Assembly (NCBI GenBank): GCA_948663575.1
Contig: CAPNAV010000009.1
Location: 1 to 38,490, forward strand
Direction of reading: 5' to 3'
Source: an uncultured Candidatus Saccharibacteria bacterium
GTDB taxonomy: Bacteria > Patescibacteriota > Saccharimonadia > Saccharimonadales > Saccharimonadaceae
DNA: 38,490 nucleotides
A program made the translations under genes and the position numbers. The notes beneath the pieces were generated by a model that was not told the DNA's origin, ran no database searches, and saw nothing but the letters and a program-made list of their open reading frames with translations. Shown one piece after another: positions 14,249 through 23,199 of the stretch. Each line of letters begins with the position of its first letter. The first letter of the stretch is position 1.

Positions 14249-17005
14249 TTATCGCTTCCCTTTCTTCTTGTTTTGGCGTTGTTTTTTCTTGTCTTTACGG
14301 GCAGAATTACGTTTTTGATTCAGATTATTATTTGGAGTAGAATTATTAGCGCCAGCTTCTTTAAATTCTTTGTCGAGTTTTTTTTCTCCGGCAGATATTT
14401 CGTTAACTCCCTTTTCGGTAGTACTTTCGGCCATTTTGGTGAGTTCAGATTCGTATTCTTCGCCATCAGTCAACTGCTCAGACTTAGCCTCTAGCTTAGT
14501 AAGATGTAGAAGCACCTTGAGAATTTCTTCACGAAGGTTCTTTTCTAGGCCATCAAAGAGTTTTTGAGACTCACTGCGATATTCGACAAGTGGATCGCGT
14601 TGACCAACACTGCGCCAATGAATACCTTCGCGGAGGTGTTGCATATTTTCGAGGTGTTGCATCCATAGGATATCCAAAACTTTTAGGTAAACTTCGCGTT
14701 CGATTTTGCGCATGATTTCTGGGTCGAATTCAGCTTCTTTTTCGGAATATTGTCGTTCAATTTCGGCTATGGTAGCATTGACGCGGTCTTTTTCTTTGCG
14801 CATTTTGCCGATTTTATCGATCAACTCGTCATCAAAATCGAGGACGTTACGATAATCTTCCTTGAAATTGTGATTGACGCGAGCGCTATCTTTAGCTAAG
14901 TCTTCGGCGGTGGCTTTAATGAGGCGTTTGATTTCATCGTGAATATTTTCGCCGTCAAGAATTTTGCGGCGCATACCATAGACTACCTTACGATGACGAT
15001 TAATGACATTGTCGTATTGAACAACGTTTTTGCGGGAGTCGAAGTTGAAGCCTTCGATGCGCTTTTGAGCAGATTCAAGAGTTTTAGAGACGCTTTTAGT
15101 CTGGATAGGGGTATCTTCATCGACACCAAGTCTACTCATGAGCATAGCAATACGGTCGCCCTGGAAGATGCGCATAAGATCGTCTTCGCAGCTAACGAAG
15201 AACTGAGTAGTGCCAGGGTCGCCTTGGCGGCCACCGCGACCACGAAGCTGGTTATCAACACGGCGAGAGTCATGACGCTCGCTGCCGATTACTACTAATC
15301 CCCCAAGTTCTTTGACGCCTTTGCCGAGTTTAATATCAGTACCACGTCCAGCGAGGTTGGTGGCGAGAGTGACAGCACCCTTTTCGCCAGCTTTGGCGAC
15401 AATAGCGGCTTCACGTTCGTTGTTTTTCGCGTTGAGAATTTCGTACTCAATGCCTTGATTGTCTAGATATTTGGCAATCTGTTCGTTCTTAGCAATACTG
15501 GCTGAGCCGACTAGGACGGGCTGACCGCGATCGTGATATTTCTTAATCTCAGCGGCAATAGCGCGTAGTTTACCGGCTTCGGTACGGAAGATTAAATCGT
15601 CTTTATCGATGCGTTGAATAGGGCGATTAGGCGGAATTTGAATAACATCTAGCGAGTAGATTTGCTGAAATTCTTCAGCCTCAGTGAATGCTGTACCGGT
15701 CATACCAGAGAGCTTATGATAGAGTCTAAAGAAATTCTGAAAACTAATCGTGGCCAGGGTCATGCTTTCTTGCTTGACGGCGACACCTTCTTTAGCCTCG
15801 ATGGCCTGATGTAGACCTTCGTTATATCGGCGGCCCTGCATTAAGCGACCAGTGTGTTCATCAACGATGACGACATCGCCACTGTTAGTAACAACATAAT
15901 CCTTGTCGCGCTTAAAGACGACTTGTGCGCGTAAAGCCTGCTCCATATGATAAACCAGACGAGTATGTTTGACTGAGTATAGGTTTTTAATACCGAGAAT
16001 CTCTTGGACTTTTTCAACGCCGGTATCTGTAAGTGTGACGCTGCGATGTTTTTCATCAAGGATATAGTCGTCAGAGCCAAGGCTGGCGGCGATTTTGGCG
16101 AATTGATAATAAGATTCTGGATTGTCGCCTGCTGGAGCAGAAATAATGAGCGGAGTACGGGCTTCATCGATAAGAATAGAGTCAACCTCATCGACAATGG
16201 CATAGTTGAGACCTCTTTGGCGTAAAAATTGTGGGTCGCTAACCATGTTGTCGCGTAGGTAATCAAAGCCAAATTCGTTGTTGGTGCCGTAGGTAATGTC
16301 GGCTTGGTAGGCCTCTTTGCGGGTGGCCGGCTTGAGATGGCGGAACCGTTCATCTTCGTGCTCTTCGTTTTCGTATTCCGGATCATAAATAAAGCTAGCC
16401 TGATTGATGATTACGCCGACGCTGAGACCTAGAAAATGATAAGCCGGGGCGTTCCAGCCGGCGTCACGCTGAGCGAGGTAATCGTTGACGGTAACAACAT
16501 GTACGCCATTCCCTGTCAAGGCATTAAGATAGGCCGGGGCAACAGTGACCAAGGTCTTTCCTTCGCCGGTTTTCATTTCGGCGACGTTTCCTTCGTGAAG
16601 AGCAATGCCGCCGATGAGCTGGACATCGTATGGGCGCATACTAAGGATACGTTTGGATACTTCTCGAGAGACGGCGAATGCGTCAGCAAGAATCTCGTTG
16701 AGGATCTTTTCGCTATCGTTGGAGTTGGCTTTTTGGATTTTTTCGCGGAAGATATCGGTCTGAGCGGCGAGTTCGTCGTCCGTCATAGCAGAATATTTGT
16801 CTTCGAGGGAATTTATCTCAAGAACTTTCTTGCACATGCGACGCAAGATTTTTTTCTGGGCATCGCCAAAAACGCCTTGCAGGATTCTAGTCAATAAAGT
16901 TTTATCGGCAAGCTTGTCGGTTGGTTTCTTTTCTTTTTTGACTTTTTTCACCCGAGGCGTTTGGGTCTGACTAGTTTTGCTTTCAGCGGTATCTTTCTCT
17001 TTCAT
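14249..17005 (-). CDS. secA: Preprotein translocase ATPase SecA
   Basis: A 918-residue motor that drives proteins through SecYEG. Visible elements are MKTGEGKTLV (Walker A), VNDYLAQRDA, FGFDYLRDNM, IVDEVDSILIDEARTPLI, the GMTGTA motif, LATNLAGRGTDIKLG and QLRGRGGRQGDPG. The C-terminus is a K/N-rich low-complexity tail ending KKGKR, without the cysteine zinc motif of proteobacterial SecA. I place the start at ATG 17005 (MKEKDTAES) because a GGAGAA site precedes it; an upstream in-frame start would add six residues without a ribosome site. Confidence 0.96.
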   Translation of the reverse strand: MKEKDTAESKTSQTQTPRVKKVKKEKKPTDKLADKTLLTRILQGVFGDAQKKILRRMCKKVLEINSLEDKYSAMTDDELAAQTDIFREKIQKANSNDSEKILNEILADAFAVSREVSKRILSMRPYDVQLIGGIALHEGNVAEMKTGEGKTLVTVAPAYLNALTGNGVHVVTVNDYLAQRDAGWNAPAYHFLGLSVGVIINQASFIYDPEYENEEHEDERFRHLKPATRKEAYQADITYGTNNEFGFDYLRDNMVSDPQFLRQRGLNYAIVDEVDSILIDEARTPLIISAPAGDNPESYYQFAKIAASLGSDDYILDEKHRSVTLTDTGVEKVQEILGIKNLYSVKHTRLVYHMEQALRAQVVFKRDKDYVVTNSGDVVIVDEHTGRLMQGRRYNEGLHQAIEAKEGVAVKQESMTLATISFQNFFRLYHKLSGMTGTAFTEAEEFQQIYSLDVIQIPPNRPIQRIDKDDLIFRTEAGKLRAIAAEIKKYHDRGQPVLVGSASIAKNEQIAKYLDNQGIEYEILNAKNNEREAAIVAKAGEKGAVTLATNLAGRGTDIKLGKGVKELGGLVVIGSERHDSRRVDNQLRGRGGRQGDPGTTQFFVSCEDDLMRIFQGDRIAMLMSRLGVDEDTPIQTKSVSKTLESAQKRIEGFNFDSRKNVVQYDNVINRHRKVVYGMRRKILDGENIHDEIKRLIKATAEDLAKDSARVNHNFKEDYRNVLDFDDELIDKIGKMRKEKDRVNATIAEIERQYSEKEAEFDPEIMRKIEREVYLKVLDILWMQHLENMQHLREGIHWRSVGQRDPLVEYRSESQKLFDGLEKNLREEILKVLLHLTKLEAKSEQLTDGEEYESELTKMAESTTEKGVNEISAGEKKLDKEFKEAGANNSTPNNNLNQKRNSARKDKKKQRQNKKKGKR

Positions 17006-17049
17006 AAGGCTTATTCTCCACAATCTCTACTCAAAAATTATTCCCCCTA

Positions 17050-17058
17050 ATTATAGCA
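17050..17058 (-). promoter_or_regulatory. Extended -10 (TGC-TATAAT) upstream of secA
   Basis: TGC-TATAAT lies about 44 bp before the secA ATG and gives a leader of about 38 nt carrying a GGAGAA ribosome site. The -35 is weak. It sits in the 55-bp gap after hpf. Confidence 0.55.
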
Positions 17059-17060
17059 TA

Positions 17061-17423
17061 TTAGCCTTTTCTTATAAATAGACTTTTTAGACCTTTTTTC
17101 GATAAGTGGGGGGTATTTTCGAGTTTAAAACGTCGAATCTGACCTTTGAGCTTAGCTTCGATAATATCGATGCCGGCAAAAACATTGGAACATTCATCTC
17201 TTGCGGTGAGAACTTTGCCACCGTGGATTTCCATAGCGGCAGAGACCTCATATTTGTTGCCATGAGTGCGATCTACTTCAGTGATGACAATTTTTGCCAC
17301 TACGTCTTTTTTGTTTGCGCGTGGCAGATAACGGTCGAGCTTCCCAATGCGCTTGATGGCGTATTTCTGGAAACTATCAGAGATTTTATAATTGCTGCCA
17401 CTGATTTCGATTTTTTCAATCAT
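17061..17423 (-). CDS. hpf: Ribosome hibernation promoting factor (short form)
   Basis: A 120-residue S30AE-family protein (IEISGSNYKISDSFQKYAIK, KKDVVAKIVITEVDRTHGNKYEV, DIIEAKLKGQIRRFK). It binds the decoding site of the 30S subunit and silences ribosomes in stress. The length fits the short HPF/YfiA type without the long-form C-terminal dimerisation domain. AGGAGAAG precedes the ATG. It lies 10 bp after ybaB and is the last gene of that operon. Confidence 0.9.
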   Translation of the reverse strand: MIEKIEISGSNYKISDSFQKYAIKRIGKLDRYLPRANKKDVVAKIVITEVDRTHGNKYEVSAAMEIHGGKVLTARDECSNVFAGIDIIEAKLKGQIRRFKLENTPHLSKKGLKSLFIRKG

Positions 17424-17433
17424 GTAGCTTCTC

Positions 17434-17730
17434 CTAGAGACCGAGGCTGCTTAGCCCGCCCATGAGTGGTTTCATCTTGTCGGTGGCAATTTCTTGAGCT
17501 TTAGCGTAGCCGTCGCGCATACAATCCTCGATCCAGTGTTCGAGTTCGGAAATGTTGTCTAAATCAACTTTTTCTGGGTCGATTTTGACACTTTTAATTT
17601 TGAGTTCGCCGGTAATCTGAACAGTGACGGCGCCATCGCCAGCTTCTACTTCAACAATTTCATTCTTAAGGGATTTTTGCGCTTTGCGTAATTGATTAAG
17701 CATTTTCATTTGATCCATGGTAGCACCCAT
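17434..17730 (-). CDS. ybaB: YbaB/EbfC-family nucleoid-associated protein
   Basis: A 98-residue protein (MDQMKMLNQLRKAQKSLKNE, then VTVQITGELKIKSVKIDPEKV). The family forms dimers that bind DNA, is usually found near dnaX-recR, and here lies 12 bp after the GT39-like gene with an AAGGAGT site. dnaX is about 4 kb away in this genome, so the usual linkage is broken. Confidence 0.9.
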   Translation of the reverse strand: MGATMDQMKMLNQLRKAQKSLKNEIVEVEAGDGAVTVQITGELKIKSVKIDPEKVDLDNISELEHWIEDCMRDGYAKAQEIATDKMKPLMGGLSSLGL

Positions 17731-17741
17731 AATATACTCCT

Positions 17742-19214
17742 TTACTCTTGGTTTTCTTCTTGGGGTTGGTTACTAGTATATATGTATATTCTATCAGAGT
17801 TATCCATTTTTGGCGAGGCTATTATTGTAGTAAGTTCGCCGGCTATCGATGTATGCCCTAGTGTTGCATAGGTAGATGGTAATAAGCTGCCGTCTTCGGG
17901 TATGCTGTCGGCTATGATATATGGTGTGTCGGTGGACTCAAGGATCTTATAAAAAGCATATTCATTGGGCTGGTCAATGATATAAATAGTGGTACCGGTG
18001 GCGACATTTTCTTGAATTAAGGTAACGTCATTAACAAATTCATCAGCAACGAGTGGCACGTAGCGATAGCCAAAGATAAAATGCGAAATATTGCTAATGA
18101 TCATAACTCCCATAAATAGGCCGATTGGAAAGATAGCTGAGATGCGTGCATAGGGGTTGTCTGGGAATAGATCATACCATTTATCAAGAATGTAACGCAG
18201 GCCATGAGCGATTAAAATGGCGAGCGGGAGCAAGATAAGAATGGCGGAATCTGGATTAAGCCCAGAAAGAAAGACCGTGAAAATGATGAGACAAATAGCA
18301 ATAGAGTTGCGTGAGGCGAAAAAACCTTTGGCGGTAGATAATAAGCCGATGACTGCCAGAGTAATAGAGGCAAGATTGACGGACGGCGAGAGAAACACGC
18401 TTTCAAGGGTGGTATTCCAAGAGAAAAGTGGCAAGAAAGCAACTTGGACATTATCGATGAACTGACTAGTGGTGAGATTAGGCGCTAGCAGAAGTTCAGA
18501 AATAATAATGGGATTAACAAAGGCGGCTACAACCATGGAAGTGAGGCCGAGCAAGATGATAAAAATAGTAAGTATTAATGGAACGGTTGGAAGGGTTTTG
18601 ATAGTGAAGCGTAGATGAGGATGAACGACGGCAAAGAGGACGATAAAAGCAGCTAGATAGAGCAAATGCGGCGTGAAAATCGAGGCAAGAAGGGCAAAGG
18701 CGAAGATAAAACAATAAAATGGTTTTGGTTTGGTGACACCTTGGATTTTGGAGCCAAGCCAGAGTAATAATGTCGGCCAAAAAACTAACATAATGAGAGG
18801 AGTGCCGGATCCGGCAAGATAAAGAAAAGAAGAAGATAAGACGGCGAGAATAGATGCTAAGAGAGCGACGTTATTCTTGAACCAGCGGTTTAGGAGGAGA
18901 ATGAGCAGAAGTCCAAGAAAAACGCCGATGATGATGCTAGGTAGTTTAACAGAGTAGACCGATAGACCGAAGAATATGATAGATAATTTTTGGAGGGCGC
19001 GGTATGGCAAATTGACGATGTCGCCACGGAGAATAGAGGATGGCTCAAGGGCGTAGGAATGGGCGGCGGAGGCCATTTCGCCATCAGATAAACCACCAGG
19101 AGCCAAAAGTGGCAAACCAAAAAGCAGGGCTAAATAAGCGATACTTAGTAGCGTAAAACCAATGACAAAACGATGTCGATAAAGAAAAAATCTAGAGAGA
19201 GTTAGCTTCTTCAC
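17742..19214 (-). CDS. Polytopic GT39/PMT-like glycosyltransferase
   Basis: About 490 residues from GTG 19214. A short basic start (KKLTLSRFFLYRHR) is followed by TM1, the first extracytoplasmic loop with GGLSDGEMASAAHS, and about ten hydrophobic segments; the soluble C-terminal part begins near VPLVADEFVND. The loop acidic residues fit lipid-sugar-dependent mannosyltransferase-like (GT39/PMT) enzymes that glycosylate proteins or envelope polymers; substrate unknown. I choose GTG 19214 because a TGC-TATAAT element ends exactly six bases before it; an upstream start would add 20 residues across that promoter. Confidence 0.8.
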   Translation of the reverse strand: MKKLTLSRFFLYRHRFVIGFTLLSIAYLALLFGLPLLAPGGLSDGEMASAAHSYALEPSSILRGDIVNLPYRALQKLSIIFFGLSVYSVKLPSIIIGVFLGLLLILLLNRWFKNNVALLASILAVLSSSFLYLAGSGTPLIMLVFWPTLLLWLGSKIQGVTKPKPFYCFIFAFALLASIFTPHLLYLAAFIVLFAVVHPHLRFTIKTLPTVPLILTIFIILLGLTSMVVAAFVNPIIISELLLAPNLTTSQFIDNVQVAFLPLFSWNTTLESVFLSPSVNLASITLAVIGLLSTAKGFFASRNSIAICLIIFTVFLSGLNPDSAILILLPLAILIAHGLRYILDKWYDLFPDNPYARISAIFPIGLFMGVMIISNISHFIFGYRYVPLVADEFVNDVTLIQENVATGTTIYIIDQPNEYAFYKILESTDTPYIIADSIPEDGSLLPSTYATLGHTSIAGELTTIIASPKMDNSDRIYIYTSNQPQEENQE

Positions 19215-19220
19215 GTTAGT

Positions 19221-19229
19221 ATTATAGCA
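19221..19229 (-). promoter_or_regulatory. Leaderless-type promoter of the GT39-ybaB-hpf operon (TGC-TATAAT)
   Basis: TGC-TATAAT is followed by six bases (ACTAAC) and the GTG at 19214. The position decides the start codon. Confidence 0.65.
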
Positions 19230-19348
19230 TGCTTTTTTGAAGTCTGATAGTGGATTTATCTCAAATATTAGCATTTTCTTGGGGAGTGGCGGCCAAAAAT
19301 GCTTGGCCGCCGAATCTCTAAAAGTGCTAAGAGAGGCTCCCTATTTCC

Positions 19349-20080
19349 TTATTTCACGATAGCTTTGAGCTGCGTATACAGCTCTCTGATCGCATAGTTT
19401 ACTTCCCTAACTAGGGTCCGGCGATGCTGAGCTATTTGTGAAAAATTTCCTATGCGATCAATGTAATGAACGGACTCGATAGTCTGATCGTTATTGATCA
19501 CGATGGGGTTGAGTATGACGGATCGATTTGCCTCTGCAGCTGTCTGCGTGTTGTTTTCAGGCTGCTCGGTTTCAGGTTTAGGTTCTGTGGTCGTAGATGC
19601 CTCCTCCTGCTTAGATTCAGCTTCGGGTTCCGTGGCCGTAGATACCTCCTCCTGCTTAGATTCAGCTTCGGGTTCCGTAGCTACAGATGATTTTTCCTGT
19701 TCATTTGCAGGTGTCTCTTCCGCAGCCGATTCCGTGGCATCGCTTTCGGTCTCGACTTCCTCCGGCTCCGGATACAAATCCTCGTCCGGATAGGCTTCTG
19801 CCATGAGATCGTAGATCCAGCCGTTGTCAGCCCAATGGCTATCCTCTGCAATCATGAACTCAATGAACTGCCACAAGGGCTTCTCGAGTCCGAATTCATG
19901 GCGTCTGAAACCAAGGTAGGCAATTCTCTCGCTCCTTCCTCCTACGACCGGTTTTTCGATATAGGCCGGTTGTGGGATGGTAGAACTCGGGATGACTTCT
20001 CCCATTTCCGCAGCGTGGCTGGGAAATGAGGCAACGGAAAGCATAGCGATAGCAGTAGCAAGAACGGCAAGTTTTTTCAT
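19349..20080 (-). CDS. Secreted protein with acidic tandem-repeat linker
   Basis: A 243-residue protein of unknown function. A clear signal peptide (MKKLAVLATAIAMLSVASFPSHA, cleavage likely after SHA near residue 23) precedes a globular part of about 90 residues containing WQFIEF and WIYDLMAEAYPDED. An acidic E/T/A/S linker follows with two exact-phase 15-residue repeats (ATEPEAESKQEEVST type) plus degenerate flanking copies. The C-terminal about 70 residues (HYIDRIGNFSQIAQHRR) are non-repetitive. Strong consensus promoter, about 95-nt leader and GAGGAGA site suggest high expression. A host- or surface-facing role is inference. Confidence 0.85.
   Translation of the reverse strand: MKKLAVLATAIAMLSVASFPSHAAEMGEVIPSSTIPQPAYIEKPVVGGRSERIAYLGFRRHEFGLEKPLWQFIEFMIAEDSHWADNGWIYDLMAEAYPDEDLYPEPEEVETESDATESAAEETPANEQEKSSVATEPEAESKQEEVSTATEPEAESKQEEASTTTEPKPETEQPENNTQTAAEANRSVILNPIVINNDQTIESVHYIDRIGNFSQIAQHRRTLVREVNYAIRELYTQLKAIVK
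19593..19682. repeat. 45-bp tandem repeat inside the secreted protein gene
   Basis: Units 19593-19637 and 19638-19682 are 45 bp each and nearly identical, encoding the 15-residue acidic repeat. Partial degenerate copies flank them. Slippage here would change linker length without shifting the frame. Confidence 0.85.
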
Positions 20081-20100
20081 AAGGCTTCTCCTCTCTTTCT

Positions 20101-20121
20101 TCAGGTATACTATATACCTGA
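20101..20121. promoter_or_regulatory. Inverted repeat in the leader of the secreted protein
   Basis: TCAGGTATA-CTA-TATACCTGA is a perfect 9-3-9 inverted repeat, 20 bp upstream of the ATG and about 55 nt after the predicted transcription start. It could be an RNA hairpin that limits ribosome access or a repressor site. Confidence 0.55.
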
Positions 20122-20180
20122 GATAGGTCCACTATCTGTTAAATTCCCAGCATAGCCGATACAAGTTATGCTTATATCCA

Positions 20181-20209
20181 TTGTAGCACAGATTGTTATT
20201 TTTGTCAAT
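20181..20209 (-). promoter_or_regulatory. Consensus promoter TTGACA-17-TACAAT
   Basis: -35 TTGACA at 20204-20209, -10 TACAAT at 20181-20186 with TGC extension, 17-bp spacer. It drives the secreted protein at 20080 through a leader of about 95 nt. Confidence 0.8.
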
Positions 20210-20287
20210 AGTTTTATACTAATTTTTGCTGTATTAGAGTGTAATTTTGTGATAAAATAACAATTCTTATACCTTGCACCCTTATAA

Positions 20288-20303
20288 CCTAGGCTATTCT
20301 AGG
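20288..20303 (-). terminator. Weak hairpin after dnaB
   Basis: CCTAG/CTAGG stem with a six-base loop, 18 bp after the dnaB stop, followed by only a short T-rich stretch. Low confidence as a terminator. Confidence 0.3.
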
Positions 20304-20320
20304 CTCTGGCGAATTTTGGA

Positions 20321-21706
20321 TTATGATTCTGTAGTATGCTCTTTGTCAAGCGACATGAAACGTAGCAAATCGGGGTGAAAATAGAGTTCGATTTTGCCGA
20401 CTGGCCCATGGCGGTGTTTGGCGATGATGAGTTCGGTAATATTAGTGGGGACGAAATCGTCGTTGTTTTGCTTGTAATAATCGGGGCGATGCAGGAACAT
20501 GACCATATCGGCGTCCTGCTCGATAGAACCGGATTCGCGAAGGTCGGAGAGGACGGGGCGAGGGTCGTCACGGCCGGTGACGCCACGAGAGAGCTGAGCC
20601 AAGGCGATGACGGGAATTTCTAGTTCCCTGGCGAGGGTTTTGAGGCCGCGGGAGATCTCGGTGACCTCTTGGACGCGGTTACCGGCGTAGCGGTCGGTAC
20701 CCTGGAGGAGCTGGAGATAGTCGACTACAACCATGGAGACGTTGTGGTCGTGGGCGGCGCGGCGTGCCTTGTTGCGGAGCTCGAGGATGGTCATGGAGCT
20801 AGTATCATCAAGGTAGAGCGGAACTTCGTTCATTTCGCCAAGAGCATCGCCAATTTTGGCAAAATCTTCATCACCGAGGTTGCCGGTGCGGATATTCCAG
20901 CTATTGACGCCGGAAATATCGGAGATCATACGGTCGACGATTTCGTTGTTGGCCATCTCCATAGAAAAGAATAATACGCCTTTGCCGTCGCCGTTTCGGG
21001 TGGCGACGTTGTAAGCGAGGTTCTGAGCAAAAGTAGTTTTACCCATGGCGGGGCGAGCGCCGATAATGATGAGATCGCCTTTTTGAAAGCCAGCGGTCTT
21101 TTTATCGAGATCATGGAAGCCGGTTTTGAGGCCACGGAGGGCGCCCTTGTTTTTGTGGAGGTCTTCGATGCGGTCATAGGCGTCAACCAGGAGATCTTCA
21201 AGGGCGACATAGTCGGACTTAATGGTTTTGTCGGAGACTTCGAAAAGGTTTTTTTCGGCTTTGCCAACTAATTCTTCGATTTTGGTGCTGCCATCATAGG
21301 CGGCGGTGGCGATGTCGGTGCCGGCTTGGATGAGGCGGCGGCGGAGGGCGGCCTGGGAGACCAGATCAGCGTAGGCATCAACGTGGGAAGCGGTGGGGAC
21401 AAAATTGGTGAGTTCAGTAAGATATGGAGCGCCACCAACACTTTTGAGGGCTTTTTGATTTTTGAGCTCAGAAGTGAGAGTCATGAGGTCAATAGGACGA
21501 TGGTGTTCATATAGAGAAGTCATGCCCTTGAAAATGCTGGCATGGCGAGGCTCGTAGAAATCGTCGGCCTTGACTACCTCGAGCACGTTTGGAAATGATT
21601 TGTCGGACAAAAGTAGGGCACCGAGGAGAGATTTCTCGGCTTCTAAATCTTGCGGTGGAATGCGTCCGGCTCGATTTCCATCGCCTTCTTGATAACTTTC
21701 TTCCAT
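20321..21706 (-). CDS. dnaB: Replicative DNA helicase DnaB
   Basis: A 461-residue hexameric 5'-3' helicase. The N-terminal helical domain (PQDLEAEKSLLGALLL) and linker precede the RecA-like domain with Walker A GARPAMGKTT (216-225), FFSMEM, Walker B VVVDYLQLL and LAQLSRGV, then ESGSIEQDAD and FHPDLLRF. Strong AGGAGGT site close to the ATG. It is 49 bp downstream of dnaX, so replication genes are grouped here. No intein or loader gene is seen. Confidence 0.96.
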   Translation of the reverse strand: MEESYQEGDGNRAGRIPPQDLEAEKSLLGALLLSDKSFPNVLEVVKADDFYEPRHASIFKGMTSLYEHHRPIDLMTLTSELKNQKALKSVGGAPYLTELTNFVPTASHVDAYADLVSQAALRRRLIQAGTDIATAAYDGSTKIEELVGKAEKNLFEVSDKTIKSDYVALEDLLVDAYDRIEDLHKNKGALRGLKTGFHDLDKKTAGFQKGDLIIIGARPAMGKTTFAQNLAYNVATRNGDGKGVLFFSMEMANNEIVDRMISDISGVNSWNIRTGNLGDEDFAKIGDALGEMNEVPLYLDDTSSMTILELRNKARRAAHDHNVSMVVVDYLQLLQGTDRYAGNRVQEVTEISRGLKTLARELEIPVIALAQLSRGVTGRDDPRPVLSDLRESGSIEQDADMVMFLHRPDYYKQNNDDFVPTNITELIIAKHRHGPVGKIELYFHPDLLRFMSLDKEHTTES

Positions 21707-21754
21707 TTACCTCCTAAGGGAAAGTCGTTTCTGCCACCTCTGATTAATGCTGAT

Positions 21755-23197
21755 CTAAAACGGCATATCTCCTTTAATTTCTCGTACATCTCCCATTATA
21801 GCAGAGATTTGGGAGAGTGACTCGTCTTTTGGTATGACTCGATCTTCAAGTTCGTGGACGATTAAGCTGACGCCGTTTAGATGCTCGACGAGAGCTTGGC
21901 TGTTTTCGGCTTTTTTGAGGAACTTGACGGTGAATTTCTGGGTGGGGTAGATGTGGAGGGTGGTGCCGTCGAATTCGTGGTCGCATTTTTGGAGTTGGAG
22001 GCAGATCGCGCTGTTGCTCTCTTTGATGGAGTTTAGTAAATCATCCCAAGCGAAGGATTGGCTGGCGGTTGGCGTGGAGACCTGAGGCTGAGCTGACTGA
22101 GGCGGTGCAGCAGGCGCCTCATGAGTTTCTGGAACTACTGGGGTTTTTACGGTTTTCTGTTTTGCGACAGATGCTTTCGTGCTGACGGAGGCTGGCTGAG
22201 CTATGGATACGGATGGCTTGGGTGCGCTAGTAGCGCTAGCGAGAGCGACGAGCAACTTAGCATCGGCGAAGGGCGCTTGGATATTGGTGAGTCTGTCGAG
22301 CAATGGCAGAGCTGAGAGGATTGATTCATTGATAATTTTGCGGATTAGTTCACTGGCGATAGTTTCGGCGCTGAGACCAGTATTAAGTAAAGTCTTGAGC
22401 TGGCTTTGGATGGCGGCGAGGTCGCCAGTTTGATAGTTATTGATGAGCTGAGCAATGATTTCGTCTTGAGGCAGACCGAGGACGCTATTTAATAGATCAG
22501 CGGTGATGGTTTTGTCGGTAAGGGTAATGACTTGATCTAATAAGCTTAGCGAATCGCGAAAGGAACCACCGCCGCGGCGGACGATGATCTTGATGGCGTC
22601 GTCTTCGATATTGATATGCTCGAGGTCGGAAATTTTGCGTAAGTGCTGGAACATGGTCTCGGGGCTGGCAAGCTGGAAAATATGTAGCTGGGTGCGCGAG
22701 GAGATGGTGACGGGGACTTTATTGGCTTCGGTGGTAGCCATGATGAAAATGACATGCTCAGGCGGCTCCTCAATAGTCTTGAGAAGGGCGTTGGCGGCGG
22801 ATTTGCTGAGCATGTGGACTTCGTCGATGATGTAGACTTTGTATTTGGCGCTGGAGGGGGCAATGACGGCCTTTTCGCGGAGCTCGCGGATATTGTCGAC
22901 GCCAGTGTTAGAGGCGGCATCTATTTCAATGATGTCAAGATAATTATCCTCAACGGAATATGGCAGATCATTGACAGCGTGAGCAAAAATGCGCGCGACG
23001 GAGGTTTTGCCAGTACCGCGGGGGCCGATGAAAAGATAAGCGTGACCAATCTTGCCCTGTTTGATTGAATTAGCGAGGGTATTGGTAACCTGTTCTTGGC
23101 CAACGACATCTTCAAGCTTGGTAGGGCGATATTTGCGATAGAGAACGCGTGGAGCTGAGCTAGAGGAAGTGGGTTCCTTTTTGGAGGTTTTAGCCAT
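21755..23197 (-). CDS. dnaX: DNA polymerase III subunit gamma/tau
   Basis: A 480-residue clamp-loader ATPase. Walker A GPRGTGKT (58-65), IIDEVHML, the SSRTQ arginine-finger motif and the following lid/collar helices are present. The zinc-binding module normally found between the P-loop helix and EIDAASN (four cysteines) is absent: FAHAVNDLPYSVEDNYLDIIEIDAASN contains no cysteine. The C-terminal part has a P/A/Q linker and a KOW-less tau-like domain. The start is two bases after the stop of the upstream gene. Confidence 0.94.
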   Translation of the reverse strand: MAKTSKKEPTSSSSAPRVLYRKYRPTKLEDVVGQEQVTNTLANSIKQGKIGHAYLFIGPRGTGKTSVARIFAHAVNDLPYSVEDNYLDIIEIDAASNTGVDNIRELREKAVIAPSSAKYKVYIIDEVHMLSKSAANALLKTIEEPPEHVIFIMATTEANKVPVTISSRTQLHIFQLASPETMFQHLRKISDLEHINIEDDAIKIIVRRGGGSFRDSLSLLDQVITLTDKTITADLLNSVLGLPQDEIIAQLINNYQTGDLAAIQSQLKTLLNTGLSAETIASELIRKIINESILSALPLLDRLTNIQAPFADAKLLVALASATSAPKPSVSIAQPASVSTKASVAKQKTVKTPVVPETHEAPAAPPQSAQPQVSTPTASQSFAWDDLLNSIKESNSAICLQLQKCDHEFDGTTLHIYPTQKFTVKFLKKAENSQALVEHLNGVSLIVHELEDRVIPKDESLSQISAIMGDVREIKGDMPF

Positions 23198-23199
23198 AG

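Noticed and set aside
19896..20132. Alternative minus-strand frame starting upstream of the secreted protein
   Set aside because: Out of frame with the signal-peptide protein, GTG start without SD, and it only shadows the real gene.
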